Assembly (NCBI GenBank): GCA_016794465.1
Contig: JAEUKA010000115.1
Coordinates: forward strand, 59,965-123,964
Direction: 5' to 3'
DNA: 64,000 bases
From: Myxococcales bacterium
Lineage (GTDB): Bacteria; Myxococcota_A; Polyangia; Palsa-1104; JAEUJZ01
A program made the position numbers and the translations under genes. Each line of letters opens with the position of its first letter. The stretch's first letter is position 1. The notes below the pieces were generated by a model. The model was not told the DNA's origin and searched no databases. It saw only the letters and a program-made list of their open reading frames with translations. Shown here piece after piece: positions 16,285 through 25,432 of this stretch.

Positions 16285-17461
16285 CAGAAGGAACAGCGTC
16301 CGATAGACGCAGCAGCGCCGACGCGATGGCCGCTTGCACGGTAGGATCGGCTTCGACCGCTTGGGCCTGCGTCAAGAGGGTACGGGCCAGCTCCACCGTA
16401 TCGGGATGACGACCAGCCAGCGCAGCTACCGCCCACGCCAAGTGCTCGCGCACCAGTGCCGGCTCCCGCAACATCGCCACGCCCATCAGGGGCAGATCCG
16501 CCGGCGTCCCGACGTTACCCAGCGCCACCGCCACATTGCGCAGCAGCGAGGTCCGGTTGATCCGTCGCAGCGCTGTCCGCTTGACCAGCTGCCGATACTG
16601 CGCCGCCCCGATGGTAAGTAGCTTCCCCAGCTCCGGCGAGCACAGCGACGGTCGAGGCTGAAGCTCGGGGTCCCCCAGCGGTGCCCGCGCATTGTACGGA
16701 CACACCGACTGACACAGATCACAGCCAAAGATCCAGTCCACCAGCTTGGGTCGCAGCAGCTCGGGAATCGCACCACTCTGTTCAATCGTCAGATACGAGA
16801 TACAGCGACGCGCATCCAGCACAAACGGCGCCCGCAGCGCCTCGGTCGGACAGACATCCAGACACAGCCGACACTCCCCGCAGCGCGGACTCAGCGGCAC
16901 TCCAGCGCGCAGCTTACAGCTCAGCAGCAGCTCTCCCAGCACCGTGTAGCTACCGACCCCAGGAGTGATCAGCAGCGTGTTCTTGCCAATAAAGCCAAGT
17001 CCCGCCGACGCCGCCACCGATCGCTCCAGCAGCGGCGCGGTATCGACGCAGATCCGGGACAGCAGCGGCCCCGAAAGCGCATCCCCGAGCCGGGTCAGCA
17101 GACTCTGCAGCCGCGCCTTGAGTACCAAGTGATAGTCCCGGCCCCGCGCATACCGCGCCACCTTGCCCCGCCCTGGCGTCACCGTGTCGTCGAACGGAAA
17201 CTGATACGACAGCGCCACCGTCACCACCGACTGCGCCTCGGGCAGAAGCGAGCGAACATCCCGCCGCGCTTCCCTGTCACGCTGCAAATAGGAAAGCTCA
17301 CCGGCATGCCCCGCCGCCAGCCAGGCCAAGTACAGCTCATGCTCGGGGACTTGCTGCGCATCGGCAATCGCCACCACCGCCAGCCCCAGCTGCGCACACG
17401 CTTCCCGCACCGCCTCGGTAGCAGCCGCTTCACTCGGCTCAGCGCTTTTTTCGCAGCTCAT
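16268..17461 (-). CDS. queG: Epoxyqueuosine reductase
   Basis: A 397-aa cobalamin-dependent Fe-S enzyme that makes queuosine from epoxyqueuosine in tRNA. The DUF1730 region (about 55-150) is followed by a double [4Fe-4S] ferredoxin domain: CGECRLCLDVCPTEAL, then CDLCQSVCPYNA. The C-terminal 100 residues are helical HEAT-like repeats, as in long QueG proteins. The catalytic region 'RICVDTAPLLERSVAASAGLGFIGKN' is represented. It lies 23 nt downstream of the HMG-CoA lyase gene and probably shares its transcript with rnc. Confidence 0.93.
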   Translation of the reverse strand: MSCEKSAEPSEAAATEAVREACAQLGLAVVAIADAQQVPEHELYLAWLAAGHAGELSYLQRDREARRDVRSLLPEAQSVVTVALSYQFPFDDTVTPGRGKVARYARGRDYHLVLKARLQSLLTRLGDALSGPLLSRICVDTAPLLERSVAASAGLGFIGKNTLLITPGVGSYTVLGELLLSCKLRAGVPLSPRCGECRLCLDVCPTEALRAPFVLDARRCISYLTIEQSGAIPELLRPKLVDWIFGCDLCQSVCPYNARAPLGDPELQPRPSLCSPELGKLLTIGAAQYRQLVKRTALRRINRTSLLRNVAVALGNVGTPADLPLMGVAMLREPALVREHLAWAVAALAGRHPDTVELARTLLTQAQAVEADPTVQAAIASALLRLSDAVPSVTERA

Positions 17462-17484
17462 CGCGGATGTACGAGGTGGTGTGG

Positions 17485-18435
17485 CTAGGCCTTGGCGCGG
17501 CTGCGAGCACCGACGTGGGCTTTGAGGTACTTCGACGGCAGCTCCCGCCCGATAAACGCGCCCACCTGCCGCGAGCAGTCGACCAGTGCATCCAGGTGAA
17601 CGCCGGTGTGGATGCCCATTCCATCGAGCATATAAATGAGATCCTCGGTAGCGAGGTTGCCGCTGGCCCCGGGCGCGTACGGACAGCCGCCGAGTCCTCC
17701 AAGCGCACTGTCGATGGTGGTGATGCCCAGCTGCAGTCCGACGACGACGTTGGCAAGCGCAGTGCCACGCGTGTCGTGAAAGTGCAGCGCCAGCTTGTCG
17801 ATCGGAAAGCGGGACGTAAGGCGCAGGATCACATCCTCGACCTGACGCGGCGTCGCCACCCCGATGGTATCGCCGAGCGACACTTGATAGACCCCCAGCG
17901 TCAGCAGCTTATCGACCAGTCGCACCGTCGACTCGGGATCGACCTTGCCTTCATACGGACAGCCAAACACCGTTGAGACATACGCACGAACCAGGGCCCC
18001 AGCTCGCTGCGCCGGAGCGACCACTTCCTCGAACGCGGTCAGCGTCTCGGCAATGGTCTTGTTGATGTTCTTTTTGTTGTGCGTCTCCGAGGCCGACAGA
18101 AACACCGCGACCTCTTTCATCCCGGCATCGAGCGCACTATCGAGCCCTCGTCGATTCGGCACCAGACACGAGTAACCCATCCCTTCCCGCCGCGAGATCC
18201 CGCGAGCAACCTCACTGGCATCGGCGAGCTGCGGAATCCACTTGGGATTGACGAAGCTGGTGATCTCAATCTTGGGCAGGCCGGTCAGCGACAGCGCATT
18301 GATGAGCGCAATCTTGTCGGCGGTCGGCACCATCCGCTGCTCGTTCTGCAGTCCATCGCGAGGCCCGACCTCGTAGACAGTGACTTGCGACGGCAGCCCA
18401 GCAAACAGCGGCGACGTGTGCGATTGCGCAGCCAT
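17485..18435 (-). CDS. Hydroxymethylglutaryl-CoA lyase
   Basis: A 316-aa TIM-barrel enzyme that cleaves HMG-CoA to acetyl-CoA and acetoacetate in leucine and ketone metabolism. The N-terminal YEVGPRDGLQNE, 'KIEITSFVNPKWIPQ' and 'HFHDTRGTALANV' motifs are typical. The catalytic-loop cysteine is in GLGGCPYAPGASGN. Its length matches MvaB-type lyases. The start at 18435 lies 4 nt after the rnc stop, so the genes are coupled. No leucine-degradation partners are adjacent. Confidence 0.93.
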   Translation of the reverse strand: MAAQSHTSPLFAGLPSQVTVYEVGPRDGLQNEQRMVPTADKIALINALSLTGLPKIEITSFVNPKWIPQLADASEVARGISRREGMGYSCLVPNRRGLDSALDAGMKEVAVFLSASETHNKKNINKTIAETLTAFEEVVAPAQRAGALVRAYVSTVFGCPYEGKVDPESTVRLVDKLLTLGVYQVSLGDTIGVATPRQVEDVILRLTSRFPIDKLALHFHDTRGTALANVVVGLQLGITTIDSALGGLGGCPYAPGASGNLATEDLIYMLDGMGIHTGVHLDALVDCSRQVGAFIGRELPSKYLKAHVGARSRAKA

Positions 18436-18439
18436 GGGC

Positions 18440-19168
18440 TCAGTGTATCCCCAAAGTGTCCGGGCGATCTCCTAAGACGCTGAGCGCCGCTTGCGCCGCT
18501 TGATGCTCGGCCTCGCGCTTGGACCGACCTTGGCCACGACCCAGCTCTTCGTCATCCAGCACCACCGCCACCACAAACACTCGCTCATGATCAGGCCCGT
18601 CGGTACTGACCACTTCATAGCGCGGCCTCGCCCGCTTGTGCGACTGAACCAGCTCCTGCAGCGCCGACTTGTAGTCAAGTGTCCGGCTCTCTGTCACCCG
18701 CTGGACCTCGGACAGCAGCAGCCGCCGTGCCACCCGCAGCACCATCCCGAAGCCCCCATCGCGATAGAGCGCGCCAATCACCGCCTCGTAGGCATCGGCC
18801 AGCAGCGACTGCTTGTGCCGCCCACCACTCTGCTCTTCCCCTCGTCCCAGCAAGAGGAAGCGCCCCAGCTCGATCTGCTGCGCCAGCCGCGACAGCTGGG
18901 CCTCACTGACCATCTGCGACCGCAGCAGCGACAGCGTCCCCTCCGATAGATTCGCGCCGTCCCCCTCCATTAATAGATGCGTCACCGCCAGCTGCAGGAC
19001 TGCATCGCCCAGGAACTCCAGCCGCTCGTTGTCGGGCTGCGTCGGCGCTCGCTCATTGACATAGCTACGATGTCGCAAGGCCGTCGCCAGCAGCGCGCGG
19101 TCCGAAAAGGTGTGGCCCAGATAGCCCTCTAGGACGGGGAGATCCTCGTGTTCAGCAGAGACGGACAC
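18440..19168 (-). CDS. rnc: Ribonuclease III
   Basis: A 242-aa double-strand RNA endonuclease for rRNA and mRNA processing. The catalytic signature NERLEFLGDAVLQ is present, with the second acidic cluster 'LADAYEAVIGALY'. The C-terminal 70 residues form the dsRNA-binding domain ending in 'KREAEHQAAQAALSVLG'. It is the first gene of a coupled rnc - HMG-CoA lyase - queG group and is divergent from the TPR/PEGA gene, with 98 bp between the starts. Confidence 0.96.
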   Translation of the reverse strand: MSVSAEHEDLPVLEGYLGHTFSDRALLATALRHRSYVNERAPTQPDNERLEFLGDAVLQLAVTHLLMEGDGANLSEGTLSLLRSQMVSEAQLSRLAQQIELGRFLLLGRGEEQSGGRHKQSLLADAYEAVIGALYRDGGFGMVLRVARRLLLSEVQRVTESRTLDYKSALQELVQSHKRARPRYEVVSTDGPDHERVFVVAVVLDDEELGRGQGRSKREAEHQAAQAALSVLGDRPDTLGIH

Positions 19169-19266
19169 CCGGCGCTTATAACATCGGACCTCAGCCTGCG
19201 GAAGGCCGCTTCCCAGAAGCCACCTCGACCTGCTAGCGTGGCGGCGCGCTCGTCGCGACGGATGAT

Positions 19267-21015
19267 GTGAAAAGGGTCTGCTTGCGCTCTCTGCCTTCCC
19301 GCCTACTACCTGGGCTGCTACCTGGCCTGCTCATCTTGGTGCTGTCGTCTCTGCCGCGCGGTGCCTGGGGTGAAGACGCGGCCCGTGCCACCGCCGCCGT
19401 CGAGTTCGAGTCTGCCCACCGTGCCTTCGAGTCCGCCGACTACGAGAGCGCCCAGAAGCACTACACCCGCGCCTATCAGCTCCTGCCGCATCCGAGCACG
19501 CTCTACAACCTGGCGCTGACCCACGAGCGGCTCCTCGACTACGAGGCAGCGGCGCAGGCGTTCGAGCAGTTCTTGGCGATGCCACCATCTGACGAGCCCG
19601 AGTCCGCGCGGCTGCAGCAGACCCACAAGCGCCTCGCCGAGCGCTCGCTCAAGCGGCTGCGGGACCTGCCGGCACGGATCTCGGCCTCGGCGGTGCCGGA
19701 CCCAGCGCTGGTGTCGGTGCATCCACTGCTGTCCTCGGGTCAGCCCGCCCCACCGATTGCGCAAGGCAGCACCCCCGGCATCTTCACCGTTCCCGCCGGT
19801 CGCTACCGCCTGCGCTACAGCCGCGACGGCTACTTCCCCGACGAGATCGACTTTGATGCCCACATCGGCCAGGCGCTGCTGTTTTCGCGACAGCTCAAGG
19901 CAAGGCCGCGCCCGCTGCGCATCGAAGCCACGCCGCCCGCCAAGCTGTTCCTCGATGACCGGTTCCTTGGGCAGACGCCGTTTGTGGGCGCCATCGAGCT
20001 GGGCAGTCACCGCCTGCGCATCGAGCGACCCTTTCACCTGACCCAGCTGCGACCCCTGGAGCTGCAGCCGGGAAGCACTCGCCTTCACTACCACTTGACG
20101 CTGGAGCCGAGCGGTCGCATCGACATGATCATCGGCGGCGCGCTGGCGGGGGCGGGCCTGGGCCTGATGGTGCTGCGGCTGTTCCAGGGCGAGATCGAGA
20201 ACATCGAGAACATGCCGCTGCGGGAAATCTACAAGCCGCTCATTGCGGCGGCGCTGCCAGCGGTGGTCGGGGCCACGGTAGCGGGACTGGCCGGCTGGGA
20301 GATGCCGGTCAGCGAGGCGCAGCTGCTCATCGGCTCGGGGGCGTGGGGCAGCATGCTCGGCTTTGGCATCGGGCTTGGCTCGCAGCCGCAGTGGTTGCTT
20401 CCGCATGTCCTGGCGGTCGGCGGCGGTCTGGTCGGGGGCACAGTTGGCATGGCGGTGTGGCGCCTTGCCAAGCCGCGCTCGGGAGCGGTGGCAGTGTGGA
20501 ATAGCGCGGCCTTGTGGAGCGCTCACCTCGGCGCGCTGTCGTGGGCGTACGTCATCACTCACAAGCCCGAAGCGACGTTCCTCGGTCGCCCGCCCGACGG
20601 CAGGACCGGCGAAGGCGGCTGGGCGATGCTCGGCAGCACTGTGCTCGGCATGAGCCTCGGCATCGGCCTCGCCCACATCCCGCAGCTCGCGCGCTTGAGC
20701 CGTCGCCAGGTCGCCTACGTCGATCTCGGCGCCCTGGTCGGAGGCGCCTGCTTCGGCCTCACCGGACTCGGCATCGGCTACGGCGTAAGCGGCGACTGGA
20801 TCGATGCCACCCGCGTCGCCATCCCTGCCACCATGGCCGGCATCGGCGTCGGCCTCCTGGGCGCAGCACTCCTCGTCCGCCGCTTCGTCCCCACCGTCTC
20901 CCTCCCGAGCGACTCAGGCCCCCTCATCGAGCTCAAGTCCCCCTCCGTGAGCTTCGGCCCCACCGGCCCCACCGGCCTAACCCTCACCACCACCCTCCTC
21001 GATGGCCAGTTCTAG
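19267..21015 (+). CDS. TPR and PEGA-domain membrane protein
   Basis: A 582-aa envelope protein. A signal peptide or anchor (residues 1-35, double LLPGLL) is followed by TPR helices (about 42-135, 'AHRAFESADYESAQKHYTRAYQLLP'). A PEGA-like beta region (about 165-285) includes 'GRYRLRYSRDGYFPDEIDF' and 'AKLFLDDRFLGQTPFVG'. The C-terminal half has about eight to ten glycine-rich transmembrane helices. The start is GTG at 19267, with only a weak ribosome site. TPR-PEGA fusions are frequent in myxobacteria and usually unassigned; I infer an envelope role. GC is high and the last 150 bp are unusually C-rich. Confidence 0.8.
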   Translation: MKRVCLRSLPSRLLPGLLPGLLILVLSSLPRGAWGEDAARATAAVEFESAHRAFESADYESAQKHYTRAYQLLPHPSTLYNLALTHERLLDYEAAAQAFEQFLAMPPSDEPESARLQQTHKRLAERSLKRLRDLPARISASAVPDPALVSVHPLLSSGQPAPPIAQGSTPGIFTVPAGRYRLRYSRDGYFPDEIDFDAHIGQALLFSRQLKARPRPLRIEATPPAKLFLDDRFLGQTPFVGAIELGSHRLRIERPFHLTQLRPLELQPGSTRLHYHLTLEPSGRIDMIIGGALAGAGLGLMVLRLFQGEIENIENMPLREIYKPLIAAALPAVVGATVAGLAGWEMPVSEAQLLIGSGAWGSMLGFGIGLGSQPQWLLPHVLAVGGGLVGGTVGMAVWRLAKPRSGAVAVWNSAALWSAHLGALSWAYVITHKPEATFLGRPPDGRTGEGGWAMLGSTVLGMSLGIGLAHIPQLARLSRRQVAYVDLGALVGGACFGLTGLGIGYGVSGDWIDATRVAIPATMAGIGVGLLGAALLVRRFVPTVSLPSDSGPLIELKSPSVSFGPTGPTGLTLTTTLLDGQF

Positions 21016-21053
21016 CAGGTGCCGGTTCTAGCAGGTGCCGGTTGTAGCAGGTG
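21010..21053 (+). repeat. 16-bp tandem repeat spanning a stop codon
   Basis: Two perfect copies of TTCTAGCAGGTGCCGG and a third diverged copy (TTGTAGCAGGTG). The TAG in copy 1 is the stop codon of the TPR/PEGA gene. The array leads directly into the start region of the molybdo-hydroxylase operon, and the AGGTG in the last copy is its best ribosome site. Confidence 0.8.
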
Positions 21054-21054
21054 A

Positions 21055-23373
21055 TTGTTGACAGGGGACCTGGGGTCTGTGGACAGTAGCGCCGTGAAGC
21101 AGCCTCACGAACTCCGCGAAGCCTCTGTCATCGGCACAAGCCCACCTCGCAAGGAAGGCGTCGCCAAGGTCACCGGCAAGGCCGTCTACATCGACGATCT
21201 GCCGGTCGCTGGCGCCCTCTACGGGGTCACCGTCCGCAGCCGGGTTGCCCGTGGCCACCTGCGCGGCATCACCTACCACCCCGGTGTCCCGTGGGAAGAC
21301 TTCCACGTCGTCACCGCTGCCGACATCCCGGGCGAGAACACCATCGCGCTGCTCGAAAAGGACCAGCCGTGCCTGGCCGACCAGCGAATCAACCACCCCG
21401 AAGAAGCAGTGGTGCTGCTGGCCCACCCGGATCGCGAGCTGTGCGAGCGGGCGCGGCGCCTCTGCGAGCTGCACATTGAGCCGCTGCCGACCGTGTTCGA
21501 TCTGGACGAGTCGCTCGATGGCGAGGTCCGGGTCTGGGGGGACGACAACATCCTCAAGCAGTTCTCGATCGACAAGGGCAACGTCGCCGAAGCGCTCGCC
21601 ACTGCGCCGATCATCGTCGAGGGCGACTACGCCACCGGGGCGCAAGAGCAGCTGTACATCGAGCCGCAAGGGATGGTGGCGCTGGCGTCTCCCAAGCACG
21701 GCATCACGGTCTGGGGCTCACTGCAGTGTCCGTACTATGTCCACAAGGCGCTGGCGACGCTGTTCGGCTTCCCCAAAGAGCGGGTGCGGATCATCCAGTG
21801 CGAGACGGGCGGCGGCTTCGGTGGCAAGGAAGAGTATCCGTCGATGTTGGCGGCGCATGCGGCCCTGCTGGCGTGGAAGGCGCGACGCCCGGTCAAGATG
21901 ATCTACGACCGTCACGAGGACATGCTGGCCACGACCAAGCGCCATCCCTCACGGACGCGGATTCGCTCTGGGCATGATGAAAGCGGCAAGCTGCTGGCGC
22001 TCGATATCGACTTTCGGCTGGATGGCGGCGCGTATATGACGCTGTCGCCGGTGGTGCTGTCACGCGGGGGACTGCATGCCTCGGGGCCGTATCACTGTGA
22101 CCACGTCCGCATCCGAGCGCGGGCGGCTGCAACCAATCATCCCCCCCATGGCGCGTTCCGAGGCTTTGGCGCCCCGCAGAGCGTGTTTGCCATCGAGCGG
22201 CACCTCGACAAGGTGGCGGCGCAGCTGGGCATCGATGGGGCCGAGCTGCGACGACGCAACTTCCTGGCACCGGGTCAGACCATGGCAACCGGGCAAGTGG
22301 TACGGGATGAGATCGATCTGCCGGAGCTGCTCGACCGTGCGCTGACGATGTCGGACTATGCCCGCAAGCGGACCGAGTTTGCCCGTCTGAACGCAGAGTC
22401 TGCCTCCCGGGGAACCCCGATTCGCAAGGGGATTGGACTCGCCAGCTTCATGCACGGGGCAGGCTTCACGGGATCGGGCGAGCGCTACCTGGCGTCTGTG
22501 GTGGCAGTCGATGCGACACCGCAAGGGACGGTGAGGATACGGGCGTCCTCGACCGAGATTGGCCAAGGCAAAGACACCGTCTTCACCCAGATTGCTCAGG
22601 ACGTGCTCGGTCTGCCCAGTCACATGATCGAAGTCGTCCGCCCCGATACCGCCGAGGTCCCCGACAGCGGCCCCACGGTGGCGTCACGAACGGTGATGGT
22701 GGTCGGCAAGCTCGTCCAATCGGCGTGCCAGGAGCTGCGGCGCAAGCTCAGCGAAGGCGGGCTGCTCGGCGAGTCGTATACCCCGACCGAGTTTGCCTCG
22801 GCGTGCGACATCTTCCACCAGCTCGGCGGCGTCTTGCGGGTCGAGAGCCAGTATCAGCAGCCGACCGGGATCGAGTGGGACGACAAGACCTACAAAGGCG
22901 ATGCCTACGCGACCTATGCCTGGGCGGTCTATGTCGCCGAGGTGACGGTGGACCTAACGACCTACGAGACGAGGGTCGACCGCTTCTGGGCACTGCAAGA
23001 TGCCGGCAAGATCATCCACCCGGTGATGGCCGCCGGGCAGATCGAAGGCGGCGTGGCGCAGGGCATCGGCTTTGCGCTGTACGAAAAGGTGGTGTGGAAA
23101 GAGGGGCGGATGCAGAACGCGCAGATGACCAACTACATCATGCCGACCTCGCTCGACGTGCCGGACATCTTGGTCGAGTTCGACGACCGGGCCACGCGCC
23201 TGGGCACGCCGGCGGCACATGGTCCGCGTGGCGCCAAGGGCATCGGCGAGCTGCCGCTGGACGGCTCGGCCCCGGCGGTGGCGTCGGCGGTACAGCATGC
23301 GACCGGTGTGCTGTGTGGTGCCGTTCCCATGACCCCTGAAGATCTGATGCAAGCGCTGGAGGCCGCCCGATGA
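21055..23373 (+). CDS. Xanthine dehydrogenase-family molybdopterin-binding large subunit
   Basis: A 772-aa large subunit of a molybdenum hydroxylase. It has the N-terminal 'RKEGVAKVTGKAVYIDDL' domain, then molybdopterin-binding motifs GGGFGGKEEYP and AFRGFGAPQ. Near the C-terminus the GAKGIGELP motif carries the catalytic glutamate. There is no signal peptide, so the complex should be cytoplasmic. The substrate (purine, aldehyde or aromatic CoA ester) cannot be told from sequence by eye. The start is uncertain: TTG at 21055 is preceded by AGGTG, and GTG at 21079 or 21094 is possible. It overlaps the 2Fe-2S subunit by 4 nt, and the three subunits form one operon. Confidence 0.9.
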   Translation: MLTGDLGSVDSSAVKQPHELREASVIGTSPPRKEGVAKVTGKAVYIDDLPVAGALYGVTVRSRVARGHLRGITYHPGVPWEDFHVVTAADIPGENTIALLEKDQPCLADQRINHPEEAVVLLAHPDRELCERARRLCELHIEPLPTVFDLDESLDGEVRVWGDDNILKQFSIDKGNVAEALATAPIIVEGDYATGAQEQLYIEPQGMVALASPKHGITVWGSLQCPYYVHKALATLFGFPKERVRIIQCETGGGFGGKEEYPSMLAAHAALLAWKARRPVKMIYDRHEDMLATTKRHPSRTRIRSGHDESGKLLALDIDFRLDGGAYMTLSPVVLSRGGLHASGPYHCDHVRIRARAAATNHPPHGAFRGFGAPQSVFAIERHLDKVAAQLGIDGAELRRRNFLAPGQTMATGQVVRDEIDLPELLDRALTMSDYARKRTEFARLNAESASRGTPIRKGIGLASFMHGAGFTGSGERYLASVVAVDATPQGTVRIRASSTEIGQGKDTVFTQIAQDVLGLPSHMIEVVRPDTAEVPDSGPTVASRTVMVVGKLVQSACQELRRKLSEGGLLGESYTPTEFASACDIFHQLGGVLRVESQYQQPTGIEWDDKTYKGDAYATYAWAVYVAEVTVDLTTYETRVDRFWALQDAGKIIHPVMAAGQIEGGVAQGIGFALYEKVVWKEGRMQNAQMTNYIMPTSLDVPDILVEFDDRATRLGTPAAHGPRGAKGIGELPLDGSAPAVASAVQHATGVLCGAVPMTPEDLMQALEAAR

Positions 23374-23879
23374 GGCTCACCCTGACCGTCAACGGCATCG
23401 AGAGAACCTGCGATGTCCACCCGCTCGCGCGACTGCTCGATGTCCTGCGCCGTGACCTGTCTCTACCTGGCACCAAAGAAGGCTGTGGCGAAGGCGAGTG
23501 CGGTGCCTGCAGCGTCTTTGTCGATGGCAAGCTCGTAAACAGCTGCTTGGTTCCGGCGATGCAGGTCGCTGGCCGTGACATCCAGACCATCGAAGGGGTC
23601 GCGCCCTCCGCCGAGCTGCTCGACCGCGTCCAAGAGGCCTTCTTGCGCCACGGCGGTGCCCAGTGCGGCATCTGTACCCCGGGCATGATCCTCGCCGCCA
23701 AGGCCCTGCTCGCCGAGCATCCGCAGCCGACGATGGCGCAGGTCCGCGAGGGACTTGGCGGCAACCTCTGTCGCTGCACCGGCTATACCAAGATCTTCGA
23801 GTCGGTGATCGCTGCTGCCGCCCTACCAGCCATCCCGCCATCCGCCCAGCCCAGCGCACTGGAAGAGGCCAAGCGATGA
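23370..23879 (+). CDS. Xanthine dehydrogenase-family [2Fe-2S] subunit
   Basis: A 169-aa small subunit with two [2Fe-2S] clusters. The plant-type cluster ligands are in GCGEGECGACSV with a later Cys in NSCLVPA. The second cluster is in 'AQCGICTPGMIL' and 'NLCRCTGY'. It passes electrons between the molybdenum centre and FAD. The ATG at 23370 sits in an ATGA overlap with the large-subunit stop, and its own stop overlaps the FAD-subunit start in the same way, so the three are made in equal amounts. Confidence 0.95.
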   Translation: MRLTLTVNGIERTCDVHPLARLLDVLRRDLSLPGTKEGCGEGECGACSVFVDGKLVNSCLVPAMQVAGRDIQTIEGVAPSAELLDRVQEAFLRHGGAQCGICTPGMILAAKALLAEHPQPTMAQVREGLGGNLCRCTGYTKIFESVIAAAALPAIPPSAQPSALEEAKR

Positions 23880-24775
23880 GCCACAACCTGTCGGACTTCG
23901 TCGCGCAGTCGGTGCAGACCTTGCCGGAGGCGCTGCGTCTCCTCGCCGAGCCAGCCGACCCAAGCCTGGGACCGTGGCGCCCGCTGGCTGGGGGTACAGA
24001 TCTGATGGTGACGCTGGCGGCGGGGACCCTTCCTGCCGGTCGCTATGTCGACATCTGGCCCCTCGATGAGCTGCGCGGCATCACGGTCACCGACCAAGCA
24101 ATCGAGCTGGGGGCACTGACCACCTACACCGAGATTCGTCAGCATGCCCAGCTTATGACCGAGTTCCCGCTGCTCGGGCTGGCCGCCAAGGAGACGGGCG
24201 CGATAGCGATTCAGAACCGGGGCACGATTGGGGGCAACATCGCCAATGCCTCGCCGGCTGCCGACACCCCGCCGGCCCTGCTTGCCTACGACGCCGAGCT
24301 AGAGCTGACCTCGCTGTCGGGAGTGCGCACCGTGGCGTACTCGCAGTTTCACTCTGGCTACAAGCAGATGGACCGTCGCCCCGGCGAGCTCATCACCAAG
24401 GTCCGCCTGCGCCGTCCCCCAAGCGATGCCCCTGGTCGCACCGTCCACTACTACCGCAAAGTCGGCACCCGCGCCGCCCAGGCCATCTCCAAGGTGTGCC
24501 TGGCGGCCTTTGCCCGCATCGACGGCGCTCGCCTGCTCAACATTCGACTGGGTCTTGGCAGCGTCGCCCCGACTCCCCTGCGCTGTACCCGCACCGAGTC
24601 CGTCCTTTTGTCCGGCCCCCTGGACGAAGCCCTGATCCGTCGCGCCGAAGCCACCCTGGCCTACGAGTGCAGCCCCATCGACGATGTCCGCTCGACCAGC
24701 GCCTACCGTCGCCGCGTCACCCTAAACCTGCTGCGCGAGCTGCTGCAGCAGTGCCGAAGCGATCGACGCGAGTGA
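23876..24775 (+). CDS. Xanthine dehydrogenase-family FAD-binding subunit
   Basis: A 299-aa subunit with the FAD_binding_5 motifs 'PLAGGTDLMV' and 'QNRGTIGGNIANASPAADTPPALLA', and a C-terminal CO_deh_flav domain (about 190-290). There is no extra Fe-S cysteine cluster, unlike the PaoB-like protein further on. The ATG at 23876 overlaps the small-subunit stop (ATGA); a longer frame starting at 23663 is rejected because it would run through the small-subunit gene. It completes a full large/small/medium trio. Confidence 0.93.
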   Translation: MSHNLSDFVAQSVQTLPEALRLLAEPADPSLGPWRPLAGGTDLMVTLAAGTLPAGRYVDIWPLDELRGITVTDQAIELGALTTYTEIRQHAQLMTEFPLLGLAAKETGAIAIQNRGTIGGNIANASPAADTPPALLAYDAELELTSLSGVRTVAYSQFHSGYKQMDRRPGELITKVRLRRPPSDAPGRTVHYYRKVGTRAAQAISKVCLAAFARIDGARLLNIRLGLGSVAPTPLRCTRTESVLLSGPLDEALIRRAEATLAYECSPIDDVRSTSAYRRRVTLNLLRELLQQCRSDRRE

Positions 24776-24814
24776 CCCTGGGTGGGGAACCAGGGGTTGG
24801 TGTAGGCTGCGGCG

Positions 24815-25432
24815 ATGACGCTAGCCGAGGGACTTCGCAGACATGAAGACGGGGTGGTGCGCTGCTTCTGGGCCACCGACGATGTGCTGTACCGCTGCTA
24901 CCATGACGACGAGTGGGGCCTGCCGGTTCATGATGACGTGCGGCTGTTCGAGAAGCTGTGCCTGGAAGGCTTTCAGTCGGGGCTTAGCTGGCTGACCATC
25001 TTGCGCAAGCGTGAGGGCTTCCGCGCTGCGTTTGCTGGCTTTGCCATCGATCGCGTCGCGGCCTTCGGACCCAGCGACATCGAGCGGCTGGTCGGCAACG
25101 CAGAGATCATCCGCCACCGAGGCAAGATCGAAGCCTCGATTCAAAACGCCCGCGCCGCTCAGCAGCTGATCGCCCAGGAAGGCTCGCTGGCGTCGTACAT
25201 CTGGCGGTTCTTGCCCCCGGACAGCGAGCGACCGAAGACCTGCGACTTTGCCACCCTGCGCACGCTCGGGACCACGCCGACCGCGACCCGGCTGTCGAAG
25301 GATCTGAAGCAGCGCGGCTTCCGCTTCGTCGGACCGACCACCGCTTACGCGTTCATGCAGGCGATGGGCCTGGTCAACGATCACCTCGTCGGCTGCCCTG
25401 CCCGAGCCAAGGTCGACGCCGCCCGCTGCTAG
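24815..25432 (+). CDS. tag: DNA-3-methyladenine glycosylase I
   Basis: A 205-aa base-excision enzyme that removes 3-methyladenine from DNA. The family core is present: 'YRCYHDDEWGLPVHDDVRLFEKL', 'GFQSGLSWLTIL', and the C-terminal 'RFVGPTTAYAFMQAMGLVNDHL'. Zinc-binding Cys/His positions of the N- and C-termini appear kept (Cys near 17, and a C-terminal His and Cys). The gene follows the molybdo-hydroxylase operon by 39 bp and its stop codon touches the 22-bp repeat array. Confidence 0.95.
   Translation: MTLAEGLRRHEDGVVRCFWATDDVLYRCYHDDEWGLPVHDDVRLFEKLCLEGFQSGLSWLTILRKREGFRAAFAGFAIDRVAAFGPSDIERLVGNAEIIRHRGKIEASIQNARAAQQLIAQEGSLASYIWRFLPPDSERPKTCDFATLRTLGTTPTATRLSKDLKQRGFRFVGPTTAYAFMQAMGLVNDHLVGCPARAKVDAARC

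Noticed and set aside
19318..20676. 452-codon open frame on the minus strand opposite the TPR/PEGA gene
   Set aside because: It is antisense to a clearly coding gene with signal peptide and domains; its composition is a mirror of GC-rich codon use and no motif is visible.
21055..24775. Carbon monoxide dehydrogenase (CoxLSM)
   Set aside because: The large subunit lacks a visible CO-dehydrogenase active-site loop (AYRCSFR type); the AFRGFGAPQ motif fits the xanthine dehydrogenase side of the family.
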